From assembly GCA_964402975.1 (NCBI GenBank), contig CAYOEM010000005.1:1-64000 (forward strand): a stretch of 64,000 bases of DNA, in the 5' to 3' direction. Shown here in pieces: positions 8,007 through 16,955 of this stretch. The notes beneath the pieces are model-generated. The model saw nothing but the letters and a program-made list of their open reading frames with translations, was not told the DNA's origin and did not search any database. The translations under genes and the position numbers were made by a program. Source of the DNA: CAMDKS01 sp964402975 (GTDB lineage Bacteria; Bdellovibrionota_B; Oligoflexia; Oligoflexales; RGVZ01). Within the stretch, counting starts at the first letter, position 1. The number at the start of each line of letters is the position of its first letter.

Positions 8007-9970
8007 CATTCCTCATCCTGGCGAAGCTGCGCCAAAACCGAAAGGTCTTCAAGCGTTGACGTGTCTTGACTTGACTGCCTGCCAGAGGCAACGTCCCGCA
8101 GCAGTCGTCGCATAATTTTCCCCGAACGCGTCTTTGGAAGCGCGTCAGCAAACCTTATTTCATCAGGACGCGCGAGTGCACCAATCGACTTGGCAACGTG
8201 CGCCGTCAAGTCGACTCGAACTCGCTCCGACGGCGCAATTCCAGCCGTCAAACTAACAAAACAAACGATTGCCTCACCCTTTAGCTCATCGGGCCGGCCG
8301 ACCACCGCAGCCTCGGCTACGTGATCGTGGCTAACCAAGGCGCTTTCAATCTCCATGGTACTGAGACGGTGCCCAGAAACATTCAATACGTCGTCTATGC
8401 GGCCCATGATCCAAACATTGCCTTTTTTGTCCCGTCGTGCACCATCTCCAGTGAAGTAAACTCCTGGAATTTGTGACCAATAGGACTGCTTATACCGTTC
8501 CTTATCACCCCAGATCCCACGAAGCATGCTCGGCCACGGTTTTTTAACGACTAGAAAACCGCCATGATCTACAGGAACAGTCTTGCCATTTTTATCCACC
8601 ACATCGACATCGATACCTAGAAAAGGCATCGTGGCAGATCCTGGCACCTGGGGAATAGCTCCTGGAATAGGCGAAATCATAATGCCACCAGTCTCGGTCT
8701 GCCACCATGTATCGACTATGGGGCAACGGTTTGCGCCGACTGTTTCCCGGTACCACATCCACGCTTCAGGATTAATGGGTTCACCCACGGATCCCAAAAG
8801 GCGTAGACTTGAAAGATCATATTTACGCACCCACTCATCACCCGCACGAATGAAAGCCCTGATTGCAGTGGGGGCAGTATAGAAAATTGATACACGGTAC
8901 TTCTCAATAATCTGCCAAAATCGACCCCAGTCGGGAACATTTGGAGCACCCTCATACATCACAACTGTGGCACCATTGGCCAAGGGACCGTAGGCGAGAT
9001 AACTGTGGCCCGTAATCCAGCCGATATCGGCCGTACACCAAAAAACATCCTCAGGCTTTAAGTCAAAGACGAGCTTGGATGACAATGTGGCACCCAGGAG
9101 ATAGCCAGCCGTCGTATGCAAAATACCCTTTGGCTTTCCCGTACTACCAGATGTGTATAGTAGAAATAGAGGATGCTCGCTGTCAGCAGCATATGGTTCA
9201 CAGTCTCTTGACTGTGATTCGACGATGTCATGCCACCACACGTCACGGCCAGACTTCATCGATACGGGTGCACATTCTGGCCCTATCCTTTTTACAACCA
9301 GAACCTTCTCAACGGATGGACACTTGGTAAGAGCCGCATCAACATTAGCTTTTAGCGGAACAACTGAGCCCTTTCTCCAACCACCATCAGCCGTAATAAT
9401 TAACTTTGCACCACAATCCTGACTGCGCTCAGCGAGTGCCTCACTCGAAAACCCACCAAACACGACCGTGTGCATGGCTCCCACGCGCGTACAAGCAAGC
9501 ATGGCTATGATCGCTTCGGGAATCATCGGCATGTAGATGGAAATCCGGTCTCCTGGTTTAATACCCAATTGCTTCAATGCATTGGCGCACTTTGACACCT
9601 CCCGCAGAAGATCTTGGTATGTCAGAACGCGACTATCTCCAGGCTCACCCTCCCAAATCAATGCTGCTTTGTTACGAGCTGCTCCAGCACAGTGCCGGTC
9701 AAGACAATTCTGAGATACGTTCAACTTGCCGCCAACAAACCATTGAGCAAAGGGCGGTTTCCAACTAAGAGTCTTCCTAAACGGCCGTATCCAGGTCAGG
9801 TTTTCTTTCGCCTGCTTAGCCCAGAATGATTCTGGACGTTTAATGGATCCACGCCATAGCTTCAGATATTCAGCGAAACTACCAAGATGCGCATTCTTCG
9901 AAAAATCCCTCGGCGCCCTAAAAGATCGACGTTCCTTCAGAACGCTTTTTATCGATGACTCTCCAGCCAT
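8006..9970 (-). CDS. acs: Acetyl-CoA synthetase (AMP-forming)
   Basis: Makes acetyl-CoA from acetate, ATP and CoA through an acetyl-AMP intermediate. Full length at 654 residues. The P-loop LLYTSGSTGKPKG, the WWQTETGG substrate/AMP motif, the GDGARRD hinge region and the C-terminal PKTRSGKIMRR are all present; the lysine in this last motif is the usual regulatory acetylation site. Its ATG lies only two bases after the stop of the upstream methyltransferase gene and lacks a clear ribosome site, so it is probably translated by coupling as the last gene of the lipid-modification operon. That placement is unusual and may tie acetate activation to fatty-acid supply. Confidence 0.95.
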   Translation of the reverse strand: MAGESSIKSVLKERRSFRAPRDFSKNAHLGSFAEYLKLWRGSIKRPESFWAKQAKENLTWIRPFRKTLSWKPPFAQWFVGGKLNVSQNCLDRHCAGAARNKAALIWEGEPGDSRVLTYQDLLREVSKCANALKQLGIKPGDRISIYMPMIPEAIIAMLACTRVGAMHTVVFGGFSSEALAERSQDCGAKLIITADGGWRKGSVVPLKANVDAALTKCPSVEKVLVVKRIGPECAPVSMKSGRDVWWHDIVESQSRDCEPYAADSEHPLFLLYTSGSTGKPKGILHTTAGYLLGATLSSKLVFDLKPEDVFWCTADIGWITGHSYLAYGPLANGATVVMYEGAPNVPDWGRFWQIIEKYRVSIFYTAPTAIRAFIRAGDEWVRKYDLSSLRLLGSVGEPINPEAWMWYRETVGANRCPIVDTWWQTETGGIMISPIPGAIPQVPGSATMPFLGIDVDVVDKNGKTVPVDHGGFLVVKKPWPSMLRGIWGDKERYKQSYWSQIPGVYFTGDGARRDKKGNVWIMGRIDDVLNVSGHRLSTMEIESALVSHDHVAEAAVVGRPDELKGEAIVCFVSLTAGIAPSERVRVDLTAHVAKSIGALARPDEIRFADALPKTRSGKIMRRLLRDVASGRQSSQDTSTLEDLSVLAQLRQDEE

Positions 9971-9972
9971 AT

Positions 9973-11013
9973 TTAACTACGTTTCGAAAAAAGGTAATGA
10001 CCGACGCACCACTCGCGCCCACGCTCGAAATTCCACAGCTCGGCACAGGCCATGAAAAATATGCGCCATCTGTTAAACAAGACCGTCGCACTCTCTCCTT
10101 TTGGATTTGGATGGCGTCTAAACACATCAAGCGCACGGTCGCGATTGGCGTCAAGATTTTTAAGCCACCATTCAGCAGTCTGACCATAATGGTGCCCATC
10201 GACCAACCACTGAGATTCAATCTTAAGATGTTCCTGAAAACGAAGCGGCAAATCAAACGCGGGCATGATGCCACCAGTGAAGAAATGCCGCCCCATCCAA
10301 TTATCCTCGCCATCCGTCTCAAACGGGTACGTATAGAAGCGGTGAACAAAAATATGGAAAAACAGCCTGCCATCAGGTTTAAGCCAACCAGAGATCCGTT
10401 CAAAAAGCAGCTTCCAGTTGCGCATGTGCTCAAACATTTCGACCGACACAACCCGGTCGAAATGCTGATCAGTCGAAAAATTATTCATGTCACAAGTAAT
10501 CACCGACAGATTTTTGAAACCCTTTGAGCTAGCTTTGCTTTCAATATACTCGCGCTGGGTGCGGCTATTTGAAACCACAGTTATCTTAGACCTCGGGTAA
10601 TGCTCTGCCATCCACAATGACAAACTACCCCAACCACACCCTAACTCAAGCACACTCTGCCCATCCTGCAACTGTGCCCTTTCGCACGTCTTTGCAAGCA
10701 TAATCTCCTCTGCCTGATCCAAGGTCTCAGTACCTGTAGGGAAGTAGCAGCTGCTGTATTTCTTCCTAGCCCCTAAACAGTAATTATAAAACTCAGTTGG
10801 AACTTCGTAGTGCTGAGCGTTGGCATCTGCGGTATGCAACGCCAAGGGTGACTGGTTCATGGCATCGAAAAATTTACACTCCTGCTCCCAAGCAGTCTCG
10901 CCAGACCGGCCCTCGCACTCCTTTAGGCGATCCTTCAAAAGTTTTTTAATCCCAGCCCTGATAAGCGCATCTGGCGCAAGACCGCGCTCTGCAATCGCAA
11001 TTCCTGAGATCAT
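9973..11013 (-). CDS. Cyclopropane-fatty-acid-synthase-like SAM methyltransferase (346 aa)
   Basis: SAM-dependent methyltransferase of the CFA-synthase/mycolic-acid-methylase superfamily. The SAM site is SVLELGCGWGSLSLWMAE (about residues 119-136), and VVSVEMFEHMRNW follows as motif IV. It lacks the long N-terminal lipid-binding domain of true CFA synthases. Instead an N-terminal segment runs up to YNYCLGARKKYSSCYF, which corresponds to the substrate-approach region. It overlaps the preceding cfa gene by 4 bases (ATGA) and has GGAGG 6 bases before its start. In Rhodobacter, paired CFA-like enzymes take part in methylated and furan fatty acid synthesis (from memory). A related role for this second enzyme is plausible but unproven. 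Confidence 0.85.
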   Translation of the reverse strand: MISGIAIAERGLAPDALIRAGIKKLLKDRLKECEGRSGETAWEQECKFFDAMNQSPLALHTADANAQHYEVPTEFYNYCLGARKKYSSCYFPTGTETLDQAEEIMLAKTCERAQLQDGQSVLELGCGWGSLSLWMAEHYPRSKITVVSNSRTQREYIESKASSKGFKNLSVITCDMNNFSTDQHFDRVVSVEMFEHMRNWKLLFERISGWLKPDGRLFFHIFVHRFYTYPFETDGEDNWMGRHFFTGGIMPAFDLPLRFQEHLKIESQWLVDGHHYGQTAEWWLKNLDANRDRALDVFRRHPNPKGESATVLFNRWRIFFMACAELWNFERGREWCVGHYLFSKRS

Positions 11014-12278
11014 GACTGTCCTCCGTGGTTTAGTGTCGACTTATACTTAGGCTTACTGAGAACGAACTGGCAAACTCCAATAACCTTTTCTGCAAATCCA
11101 CCTTCACAGTAAGCAAAGTAGTAATCCCACATTCTCAGCCCGTGGTCATTCATACCCATAGCTCGCAACTTAGGCTCCGCTCGCCAAAAGGCCTGTCTCC
11201 AATGATTTAGCGTCAGACAATAATGGTCGGTAATATCCTCGAAACCCGTCAGAATCATATCTGTTTTATCGCGGACCGATTCCATCATCCTTGTCACTGA
11301 GGGAATAGTGCTGCCGGGAAATATGTAACGCTGAATGAAGTCAACATTTCTAACCGCATAATTATAGGACTGGTCTCGAATGGTAATGGCCTGAATCGCC
11401 GCAACACCGTCCGGCTTTAATAGATCACTCACTTTTTCAAAATATGTATCAAAGTAATGATGGCCTACCGCTTCGATCATCTCAACGCTGACAATCTTGT
11501 CAAACTTGCCGTCGAGCTTACGGTAATCACAAAACACCGGAGTCACCAAATGCTCTAGCTTGAGACGTCGAACCTCAGACCTCACGTGGTTGAATTGGTT
11601 TTTACTGATCGTAGCAGTGGTCACCTTACAGCCATAATTACTTGCTGCAAAGATTGCGAGAGCACCCCATCCAGAACCAATTTCGAGTAAATGATCATTG
11701 GCATTCAGCCGAAGCTTCTCGCAAAGTGTATAAATCTTGCGAAGCGACGCCCCAATCATCGTGGAATCGTCTCGGGAGAAAATACCGCAGCTATATGCCA
11801 TGGTCGGATCTAGCCACGCGTCAAAGAATTCATTGCCCAAGTCATAGTGGGCCGAAATATTTTTTCGGGCCTGCTCGATTGTATCACGCCGCGCAAAGTG
11901 CCAAACTTTAAGTGCCGGCCACTTCAACCAAGCCAAACCCCCTTCCATCGACTCCATGACGTCTCGGTTGGCGCAAAATATCCTGACTAGAGAAACGAGA
12001 TTATCTGTCGACCAATCTCCATCCATGTAAGACTCAGCGGCACCGATTGTCCCACCAAAAACCACGCGCTCCCAAATGGATTGGCGCTCGACTCTGATCG
12101 TTGCCTGAGGTTCGCCGTCGCGGGCTTCACCAAGTTTTGTCACGGTTGCACCTTCGGAAACCGTGATACAACCATAGGTTATCTTTCCTAGCTGCTTGAT
12201 TACTAGAAGTCTAAGAGGTCTGGACAGCCACTCACCACCCCAGGATAACCCAGTGGATCGATCCAATGTTGCACTCAT
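11010..12278 (-). CDS. cfa: Cyclopropane-fatty-acyl-phospholipid synthase family protein
   Basis: Transfers a methylene or methyl group from SAM to unsaturated acyl chains of membrane phospholipids. 422 residues with the N-terminal domain of CFA synthases (AAESYMDGDWSTDNL, about residues 80-95) and the catalytic domain: AHYDLGNEFFDAWLD, the SAM loop LLEIGSGWGALAIFA, SVEMIEAVG with its conserved Glu, and RNVDFIQRYIFPG near the bicarbonate-site region. GGAGG precedes the ATG. It is downstream of the FAD oxidoreductase and DUF1365 genes, the standard company of this enzyme type. It could make cyclopropane or methyl-branched chains; sequence alone does not decide between them. Confidence 0.9.
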   Translation of the reverse strand: MSATLDRSTGLSWGGEWLSRPLRLLVIKQLGKITYGCITVSEGATVTKLGEARDGEPQATIRVERQSIWERVVFGGTIGAAESYMDGDWSTDNLVSLVRIFCANRDVMESMEGGLAWLKWPALKVWHFARRDTIEQARKNISAHYDLGNEFFDAWLDPTMAYSCGIFSRDDSTMIGASLRKIYTLCEKLRLNANDHLLEIGSGWGALAIFAASNYGCKVTTATISKNQFNHVRSEVRRLKLEHLVTPVFCDYRKLDGKFDKIVSVEMIEAVGHHYFDTYFEKVSDLLKPDGVAAIQAITIRDQSYNYAVRNVDFIQRYIFPGSTIPSVTRMMESVRDKTDMILTGFEDITDHYCLTLNHWRQAFWRAEPKLRAMGMNDHGLRMWDYYFAYCEGGFAEKVIGVCQFVLSKPKYKSTLNHGGQS

Positions 12279-12294
12279 AAATCATAGCCTCCGG

Positions 12295-13065
12295 TCAGGT
12301 CCCAGTCTTCTTGGGGTGAGAATAAAAAGTCACGCGTTTGAGAGCGTAAAGTATACCAGCATTGAGATAAATACCGAACCAAATTTTCCACGTCATGAAC
12401 GGCATTTTCATTAAATATTTCAGCATTGTAGATCTTTTCAAAGCCGCTCGTTGAAGAGTCAGATGGGCTTCAAAATCAAGCCTTCCTTCAACACGATTCC
12501 AAATACCGACGGCCAGATATTTTTGCGGAACAGTCAAGCGCCACGTGTACTCCATGTTCATGGGCAAAAAAGGAGAAACATGAAATACCTTTGGAAACGT
12601 AAAGTCTTTTGAGGGCTTTTTTTCTCCTAGTTTCATATCGAATACATAGCAATGACGCTCGCCCCAGGGCGTATTCGTAATTTCTCCAACAGCAAACTGA
12701 AGCTCTCCAGCTGTGTCATAACAATAAAATAACGCTAAAGGGTTCATAACAAACCCCAGGTATCGCGGCTGAGCCAAGAGATAGGCCTCACCTGTCCATT
12801 GCTTACCCAGTTTTTCTTTGATCTCACCTTGTAAACGAGCCTCAAGCGTGGGTTCATTACGATGCGCCATGTAGTCAGCCGCCAGGAGCGATACCAGTCC
12901 GAAACGCCGTCGACCCACCAAAGGAAAACCTAATTGCGGCTGATCTACGTCCGCCACCCGAAGCCAAAGCATAAATACGCGGTAGTTAAACCTATGTCCC
13001 GCATCAACATAACGTTGATGCTTTACGTCGCCGAAATAGATCGCATTTTGTATAGCCGTTTCCAA
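12295..13065 (-). CDS. DUF1365 family protein
   Basis: 256-residue protein of DUF1365, nearly always encoded beside an FAD-dependent oxidoreductase and CFA-like methyltransferases. Recognisable blocks: AIYFGDVKHQRY at the N-terminus, GFVMNPLALFYCYD, KVFHVSPFLPMNMEYTW, and the C-terminal MTWKIWFGIY. No catalytic residues are established for the family. I chose the TTG start at 13065: AAGGGG lies 5 bases upstream and the protein then begins at the family's usual N-terminus. An in-frame TTG at 13101 would overlap the previous gene by 23 bases. It acts presumably at the membrane in lipid modification; exact role unknown. Confidence 0.85.
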   Translation of the reverse strand: METAIQNAIYFGDVKHQRYVDAGHRFNYRVFMLWLRVADVDQPQLGFPLVGRRRFGLVSLLAADYMAHRNEPTLEARLQGEIKEKLGKQWTGEAYLLAQPRYLGFVMNPLALFYCYDTAGELQFAVGEITNTPWGERHCYVFDMKLGEKKPSKDFTFPKVFHVSPFLPMNMEYTWRLTVPQKYLAVGIWNRVEGRLDFEAHLTLQRAALKRSTMLKYLMKMPFMTWKIWFGIYLNAGILYALKRVTFYSHPKKTGT

Positions 13066-13078
13066 TGAGTCCCCTTGT

Positions 13079-14332
13079 CTAGAGTGAAACTTCAGGGTCA
13101 ACCGCTTTAACTACCCGCAGCGCGCTGACGACACCGTCTTCGTGGAAACCATTACCCCAGTAAGCTCCACAATAATGGGTTCGATTAACTCCTGAGATCT
13201 CGGAATGTCTCGCCTGCGCGGCCACGGTGCGCGCCGTATATACGGGATGCGAGTATTTAAGACGTTTTATAATTTTGACCGGATCGATATGCTTCTCACA
13301 ATTAAGACTCACTAAAAACTGGGTTGGGCAAGTCAAACCTTGTAGCATATTCATATTGTATGTGACGGCAACATCGTCTGTAGCATCGTCAAAAAGATTA
13401 TAATTCCAAGCCGCCCAGGCCAATTTTCGCTGAGGCATCAAACGTTCATCGGTGTGCATCACAATGTTATTGCTTGCATATGGAATATCACCCAAGACTT
13501 GTGATTCTTGAACTGATGGATCGCGCAACATCGCAAGAGCTTCGTCGCTGTGAGCTGCAAATATAACTTGGTCAAACGATCCTGCGTCCCCGGCTTTGGT
13601 TTTGACTTCGACGCCGGACGACATCCTTGATACTGAGACAACGGGCGACTCTAACTTCACTGAAGACCCCAGACCGGCTGCTATTTTTTTGGCATACGCC
13701 TGCGATCCACCCACGACCGTATACCATTGGGGACGATCGTCGATATTGAGAAACCCGTGATTTTCAAAGAATCGTGCCAAAAAATGTATTGGCATATCCT
13801 CAACAATTTTAGTGCCACATGACCATACTGCAGCAGTCATGGGTTTGATGTAGTATTTAGCCAACTCCTCTGGAAATCTCATGCGACGCAAAAATGACCC
13901 GAGGCTTTCATCGGTTGGATCAAATTTGAGTAATCGTTTGCATTCGTCATTAAAAGCCAAGATACCCTTGATCATCCGCCAGAACTTGGGGCGAATCAGA
14001 TTCCGTCGCTGGGCAAAAAGAGAATTGATAGACGTACCGTTGTATTCCAGCCTATCTTTCGGGGACTTCACACTAAATGACATCGTCGTTGCCCTTGCAT
14101 TGACGTCGAGAAGCTTCAGAAGCTTGCGAAAATTCGGATATGTCTTGTCATTAAAAACGATAAATCCAGAATCGACCAACCAACGCTGGCCATCCGCCTC
14201 AAGAGAATGAGTGTGCGTGTGTCCTCCAAGATAATCGTTGGCGTCGAACAACGTGATATCGTGCCGGCCATGAAGCAGCCAGGCTGCCGTCATACCAGAA
14301 ATCCCACCCCCAACGATCGCGATCTTCGCCAT
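13079..14332 (-). CDS. FAD-dependent oxidoreductase (amine-oxidase-like) of the lipid-modification cluster
   Basis: 417-residue flavoprotein. The N-terminal Rossmann motif is IAIVGGGISGMTAAWLL (residues 4-20), followed by the acidic ribose-binding end of strand 2 (LFDAND) and GGHTHTHSL, typical of the NAD(P)-binding, amine-oxidase-like proteins that head DUF1365/CFA operons. The C-terminal FAD motif NRTHYCGAYWGNGFHEDG is also there. Related proteins are proposed to oxidise or desaturate acyl chains. First gene of the minus-strand operon; GGAGAGG precedes the ATG. The upstream region contains TGATCA (14374-14379), reminiscent of the -35 element of ECF11/RpoE-type promoters, but no convincing -10 at the right spacing. 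Confidence 0.88.
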   Translation of the reverse strand: MAKIAIVGGGISGMTAAWLLHGRHDITLFDANDYLGGHTHTHSLEADGQRWLVDSGFIVFNDKTYPNFRKLLKLLDVNARATTMSFSVKSPKDRLEYNGTSINSLFAQRRNLIRPKFWRMIKGILAFNDECKRLLKFDPTDESLGSFLRRMRFPEELAKYYIKPMTAAVWSCGTKIVEDMPIHFLARFFENHGFLNIDDRPQWYTVVGGSQAYAKKIAAGLGSSVKLESPVVSVSRMSSGVEVKTKAGDAGSFDQVIFAAHSDEALAMLRDPSVQESQVLGDIPYASNNIVMHTDERLMPQRKLAWAAWNYNLFDDATDDVAVTYNMNMLQGLTCPTQFLVSLNCEKHIDPVKIIKRLKYSHPVYTARTVAAQARHSEISGVNRTHYCGAYWGNGFHEDGVVSALRVVKAVDPEVSL

Positions 14333-14537
14333 TACCTCTCCACTGAGCGCATAACTTAACTTTTATTTAAGATTGATCAGTTTAAAGGTCCAAGACCAGA
14401 AGCGGAAACACTATTTAGCGATGAATCACGACGTACATCAAAATTTTAATAGTTAGAATGACGACGATCCTCTAAACTAGTTGTAACGCATTGAATTGCT
14501 TATTTTTTGTGCGATTTGGCGCTGCCGGAGGTCTATC

Positions 14538-15389
14538 TTGGATCTATTTTCAGCATACAAAGTTGCTGCATCAGCAACTTTTGCGATGATGACTAGTCTT
14601 TGGATTTGTAGTTTACCCATCAGGGATGCAAGCATCGTTGATAGATTCTGGGGCGCAGGGTTCGTTTTAATAACGTGGGTTTTGCATTTTGCGATACCCT
14701 CACCAGACGTCAATACCACACGTGCTGTCATATTAGCGTTAGTTACGATCTGGGGCCTAAGACTCAGTTTTTATATACATCTGAGAAATCGAGGTCATGG
14801 CGAGGACTATCGCTACGCCGAAATGCGTAGCCACCATGGATCACGCTTTTGGTGGTACAGCTTTTTAAGCGTGTTTTCCCTGCAAGGCATACTCATGCTC
14901 TTGGTGTCAGCTCCGATCATTCTGGTGATGTCGGATCCAGGTGTTTCACAAATCACTCATTTTGGCGTGGTTGGATTTATTGTTTGGCTAGTCGGTTTTG
15001 TATTCGAAGCCGGAGGTGACTGGCAGTTGTCGCAGTTCAAAAAGAACCCAGCAAACAAAGGTCAGCTTCTTCGCACGGGGCTGTGGTCGGTGACGCGGCA
15101 CCCCAACTATTTTGGGGACGCGCTACAATGGTGGGGACTTGGTATATTTGCGATCCCCTACGGGACAGCAGGTTTTATTGTGCTTGCTGGACCACTTCTT
15201 ATGACCCTTTTCATCCGGAAGGTCAGTGGCGTCGATCTTCTCGAGAAGAGTCTCACCAACAAAAAACCTGGTTACGACGACTACATCAAGACAACACCGC
15301 CATTTTTACCCAAGCGAAACTTTTGGATAGGACTGACCACCGCCTGTTTCATCAGCGTCATAGCGTTTCAATTTTTAAGCTCCCGCTAG
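14538..15389 (+). CDS. DUF1295 family integral membrane protein
   Basis: 283-residue membrane protein of the DUF1295 / steroid-5-alpha-reductase-like group, with about six hydrophobic helices. The conserved C-terminal block is SVTRHPNYFGDALQWWGLGIFA, followed by KKPGYDDYIKTTPPFLP. Family members are related to methyl- and reductase-type membrane enzymes of lipid metabolism, with NADPH often the cofactor. The TTG at 14538 is preferred as start: GGAGG (14527-14531) lies 6 bases before it, while the in-frame TTG at 14496 has none. It diverges from the FAD oxidoreductase operon and is followed by the transporter gene, so it belongs to the same lipid-modification locus. Confidence 0.82.
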   Translation: MDLFSAYKVAASATFAMMTSLWICSLPIRDASIVDRFWGAGFVLITWVLHFAIPSPDVNTTRAVILALVTIWGLRLSFYIHLRNRGHGEDYRYAEMRSHHGSRFWWYSFLSVFSLQGILMLLVSAPIILVMSDPGVSQITHFGVVGFIVWLVGFVFEAGGDWQLSQFKKNPANKGQLLRTGLWSVTRHPNYFGDALQWWGLGIFAIPYGTAGFIVLAGPLLMTLFIRKVSGVDLLEKSLTNKKPGYDDYIKTTPPFLPKRNFWIGLTTACFISVIAFQFLSSR

Positions 15390-15423
15390 ACATTTAATCA
15401 ACCTCTTAAAAACGGAGCTTACT

Positions 15424-16734
15424 TTGCCTCACTCATCAAGCCAGATTTCTAAGCAGATTGGATACGGCTTCGCTGAGCTTGGCGTCAGTGCGATCGAGAG
15501 TTTTCTGCGTCTTTACTTACTAATTTACTTGACCGCATCCATCGGTCTAAGTGCAGATATGGCAGGCTATGCTGTCAGTATCGGCATTATTTGGGACGCC
15601 TTCGCTGATCCCATCATGGGAAAAATTTCAGACAAGACCAAGTCCAAGTATGGACCAAGGCTTCCGTGGATACTGGCAGGGACTCCCATATTAGCGTTAA
15701 CGTTCGTTTTCCTATTTGATCTTCAAAAAACAGGAGGTAGCGATCATACATGGACAACGTTTTTGGAAGTTACGCTGCTGAATATTATTCTTAACACTGC
15801 GATGACCATGGTTTCTGTTCCTCACTTGGCGCTTGGAAATGAGATCGTGACCGACCCACCTTTAAACCGAACCTCTGTTTATGCTTGGCGATCTGCCATG
15901 ACTTTATTTGGCTTTCTTATCGGTATTCTAATACCCGCGGCTATAAACGCATTAGGCATATCGCTAACAACACCCGAATACACGTTTGCAGTTGTCATCG
16001 CCATGGTGGCATTGCTGTCGAGTACGATAACTTTTTTTTCCTGCAAAAAAAATACCTCCTGGCAAGAGAACGAAATATCAAGACCACCACACAAAATTAA
16101 AGACGTCTTGAGAGGACATGTTGGGACTCTCATGATTGCATTTTTTATCGCAACGTTTGCCCAAGGCCTGAATAGCGTTCTAGCTATGTACTACTACCGA
16201 TTCAGTCTTAAGCTGGATGACCAGGCCATCGGCAAAGTCCTAATCGTTTTTATTGTCAGCTTATGCGCTACTCTGCCTCTATGGGTGAAAGCGGCAGCAC
16301 GATTTTCAAAACACGGACTGATCGCTATAGGAACTCTTGTGCTTGGCATTATTGGCTCTATTTTTTATCCCATATTTCAACCTCACGATCTCACTGGCCC
16401 CTACTCTATGGCAGTTATCGGGGGGATCCTGCTCGGATCATCGGGGCTACTGGAGTCTTTGCTTGTTGATACAGCCGAGCTTCAAAATATCAAAAATGAA
16501 GCGATGGGACTTGTCTTTGGCATTTGGAAATTCATGGCAAAATCAGCTCGCGGAATCTCTATCGCAATCGGCGGTAAATTGCTTACAATCAGCGGATACT
16601 CGCCAGCAGTAAGTCCTTCCGAATTGGTAACCTCGAAAATCGCCTTTTTATTTGGGCCAGGCGTCGGATTATTTTTTATTATGACTGCCGTCATACTTTT
16701 CACAAGCCGCAGAGACCATAAAGCTCCTGCCTAA
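15424..16734 (+). CDS. MFS / GPH (melibiose-type cation symporter) family transporter
   Basis: 436-residue transporter with about twelve hydrophobic segments. The GPH signature lies after helix 2: WDAFADPIMGKISDKTKSKYGPR, with the conserved Asp pair and Arg. Although the family is named for sugar uptake, GPH proteins are also encoded in CFA/DUF1365 clusters (for instance in the singlet-oxygen regulon of Rhodobacter, from memory), so the substrate here is more likely lipid-related than a sugar (inference). The start is TTG at 15424 with ACGGAG about 7 bases upstream. It begins 34 bases after DUF1295 and probably ends that transcript. Confidence 0.85.
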   Translation: MPHSSSQISKQIGYGFAELGVSAIESFLRLYLLIYLTASIGLSADMAGYAVSIGIIWDAFADPIMGKISDKTKSKYGPRLPWILAGTPILALTFVFLFDLQKTGGSDHTWTTFLEVTLLNIILNTAMTMVSVPHLALGNEIVTDPPLNRTSVYAWRSAMTLFGFLIGILIPAAINALGISLTTPEYTFAVVIAMVALLSSTITFFSCKKNTSWQENEISRPPHKIKDVLRGHVGTLMIAFFIATFAQGLNSVLAMYYYRFSLKLDDQAIGKVLIVFIVSLCATLPLWVKAAARFSKHGLIAIGTLVLGIIGSIFYPIFQPHDLTGPYSMAVIGGILLGSSGLLESLLVDTAELQNIKNEAMGLVFGIWKFMAKSARGISIAIGGKLLTISGYSPAVSPSELVTSKIAFLFGPGVGLFFIMTAVILFTSRRDHKAPA

Positions 16735-16753
16735 ACTGTTTTAATACATTCCG

Positions 16754-16790
16754 TTGTGTAACAGGCAGCAAATTGCTGCACTGTACACAA
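16754..16790. repeat. Long imperfect inverted repeat between transporter and NtrC-type activator
   Basis: Inner arms GCAGCAA (16765-16771) and TTGCTGC (16773-16779) are perfect around one base. Outer arms TTGTGTA (16754-16760) and TACACAA (16784-16790) are also perfect. Between them, CAG/CTG pair with a one-base shift. No U-run follows, so a simple terminator is unlikely. It could be a regulator binding site or a stable RNA hairpin in the leader of the activator gene. Confidence 0.55.
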
Positions 16791-16955
16791 GCTGTAAACG
16801 AATATGTAGCATTCATATACAAAACTAACTTGACCGTTTAGCCGAGCGTTGGCTAATACCGACCTCAACAGCTGGATTTTAAATCACCGTATCATAGCGA
16901 TACAGATCATCATGAAACGAATGCTTGCCAATCGTGACCAAAAAGGAGCAGGTGC

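Noticed and set aside
9955..10527. 190-codon plus-strand frame across acs and the methyltransferase gene
   Set aside because: Antisense shadow of two clear enzymes; the translation is basic, without any family pattern.
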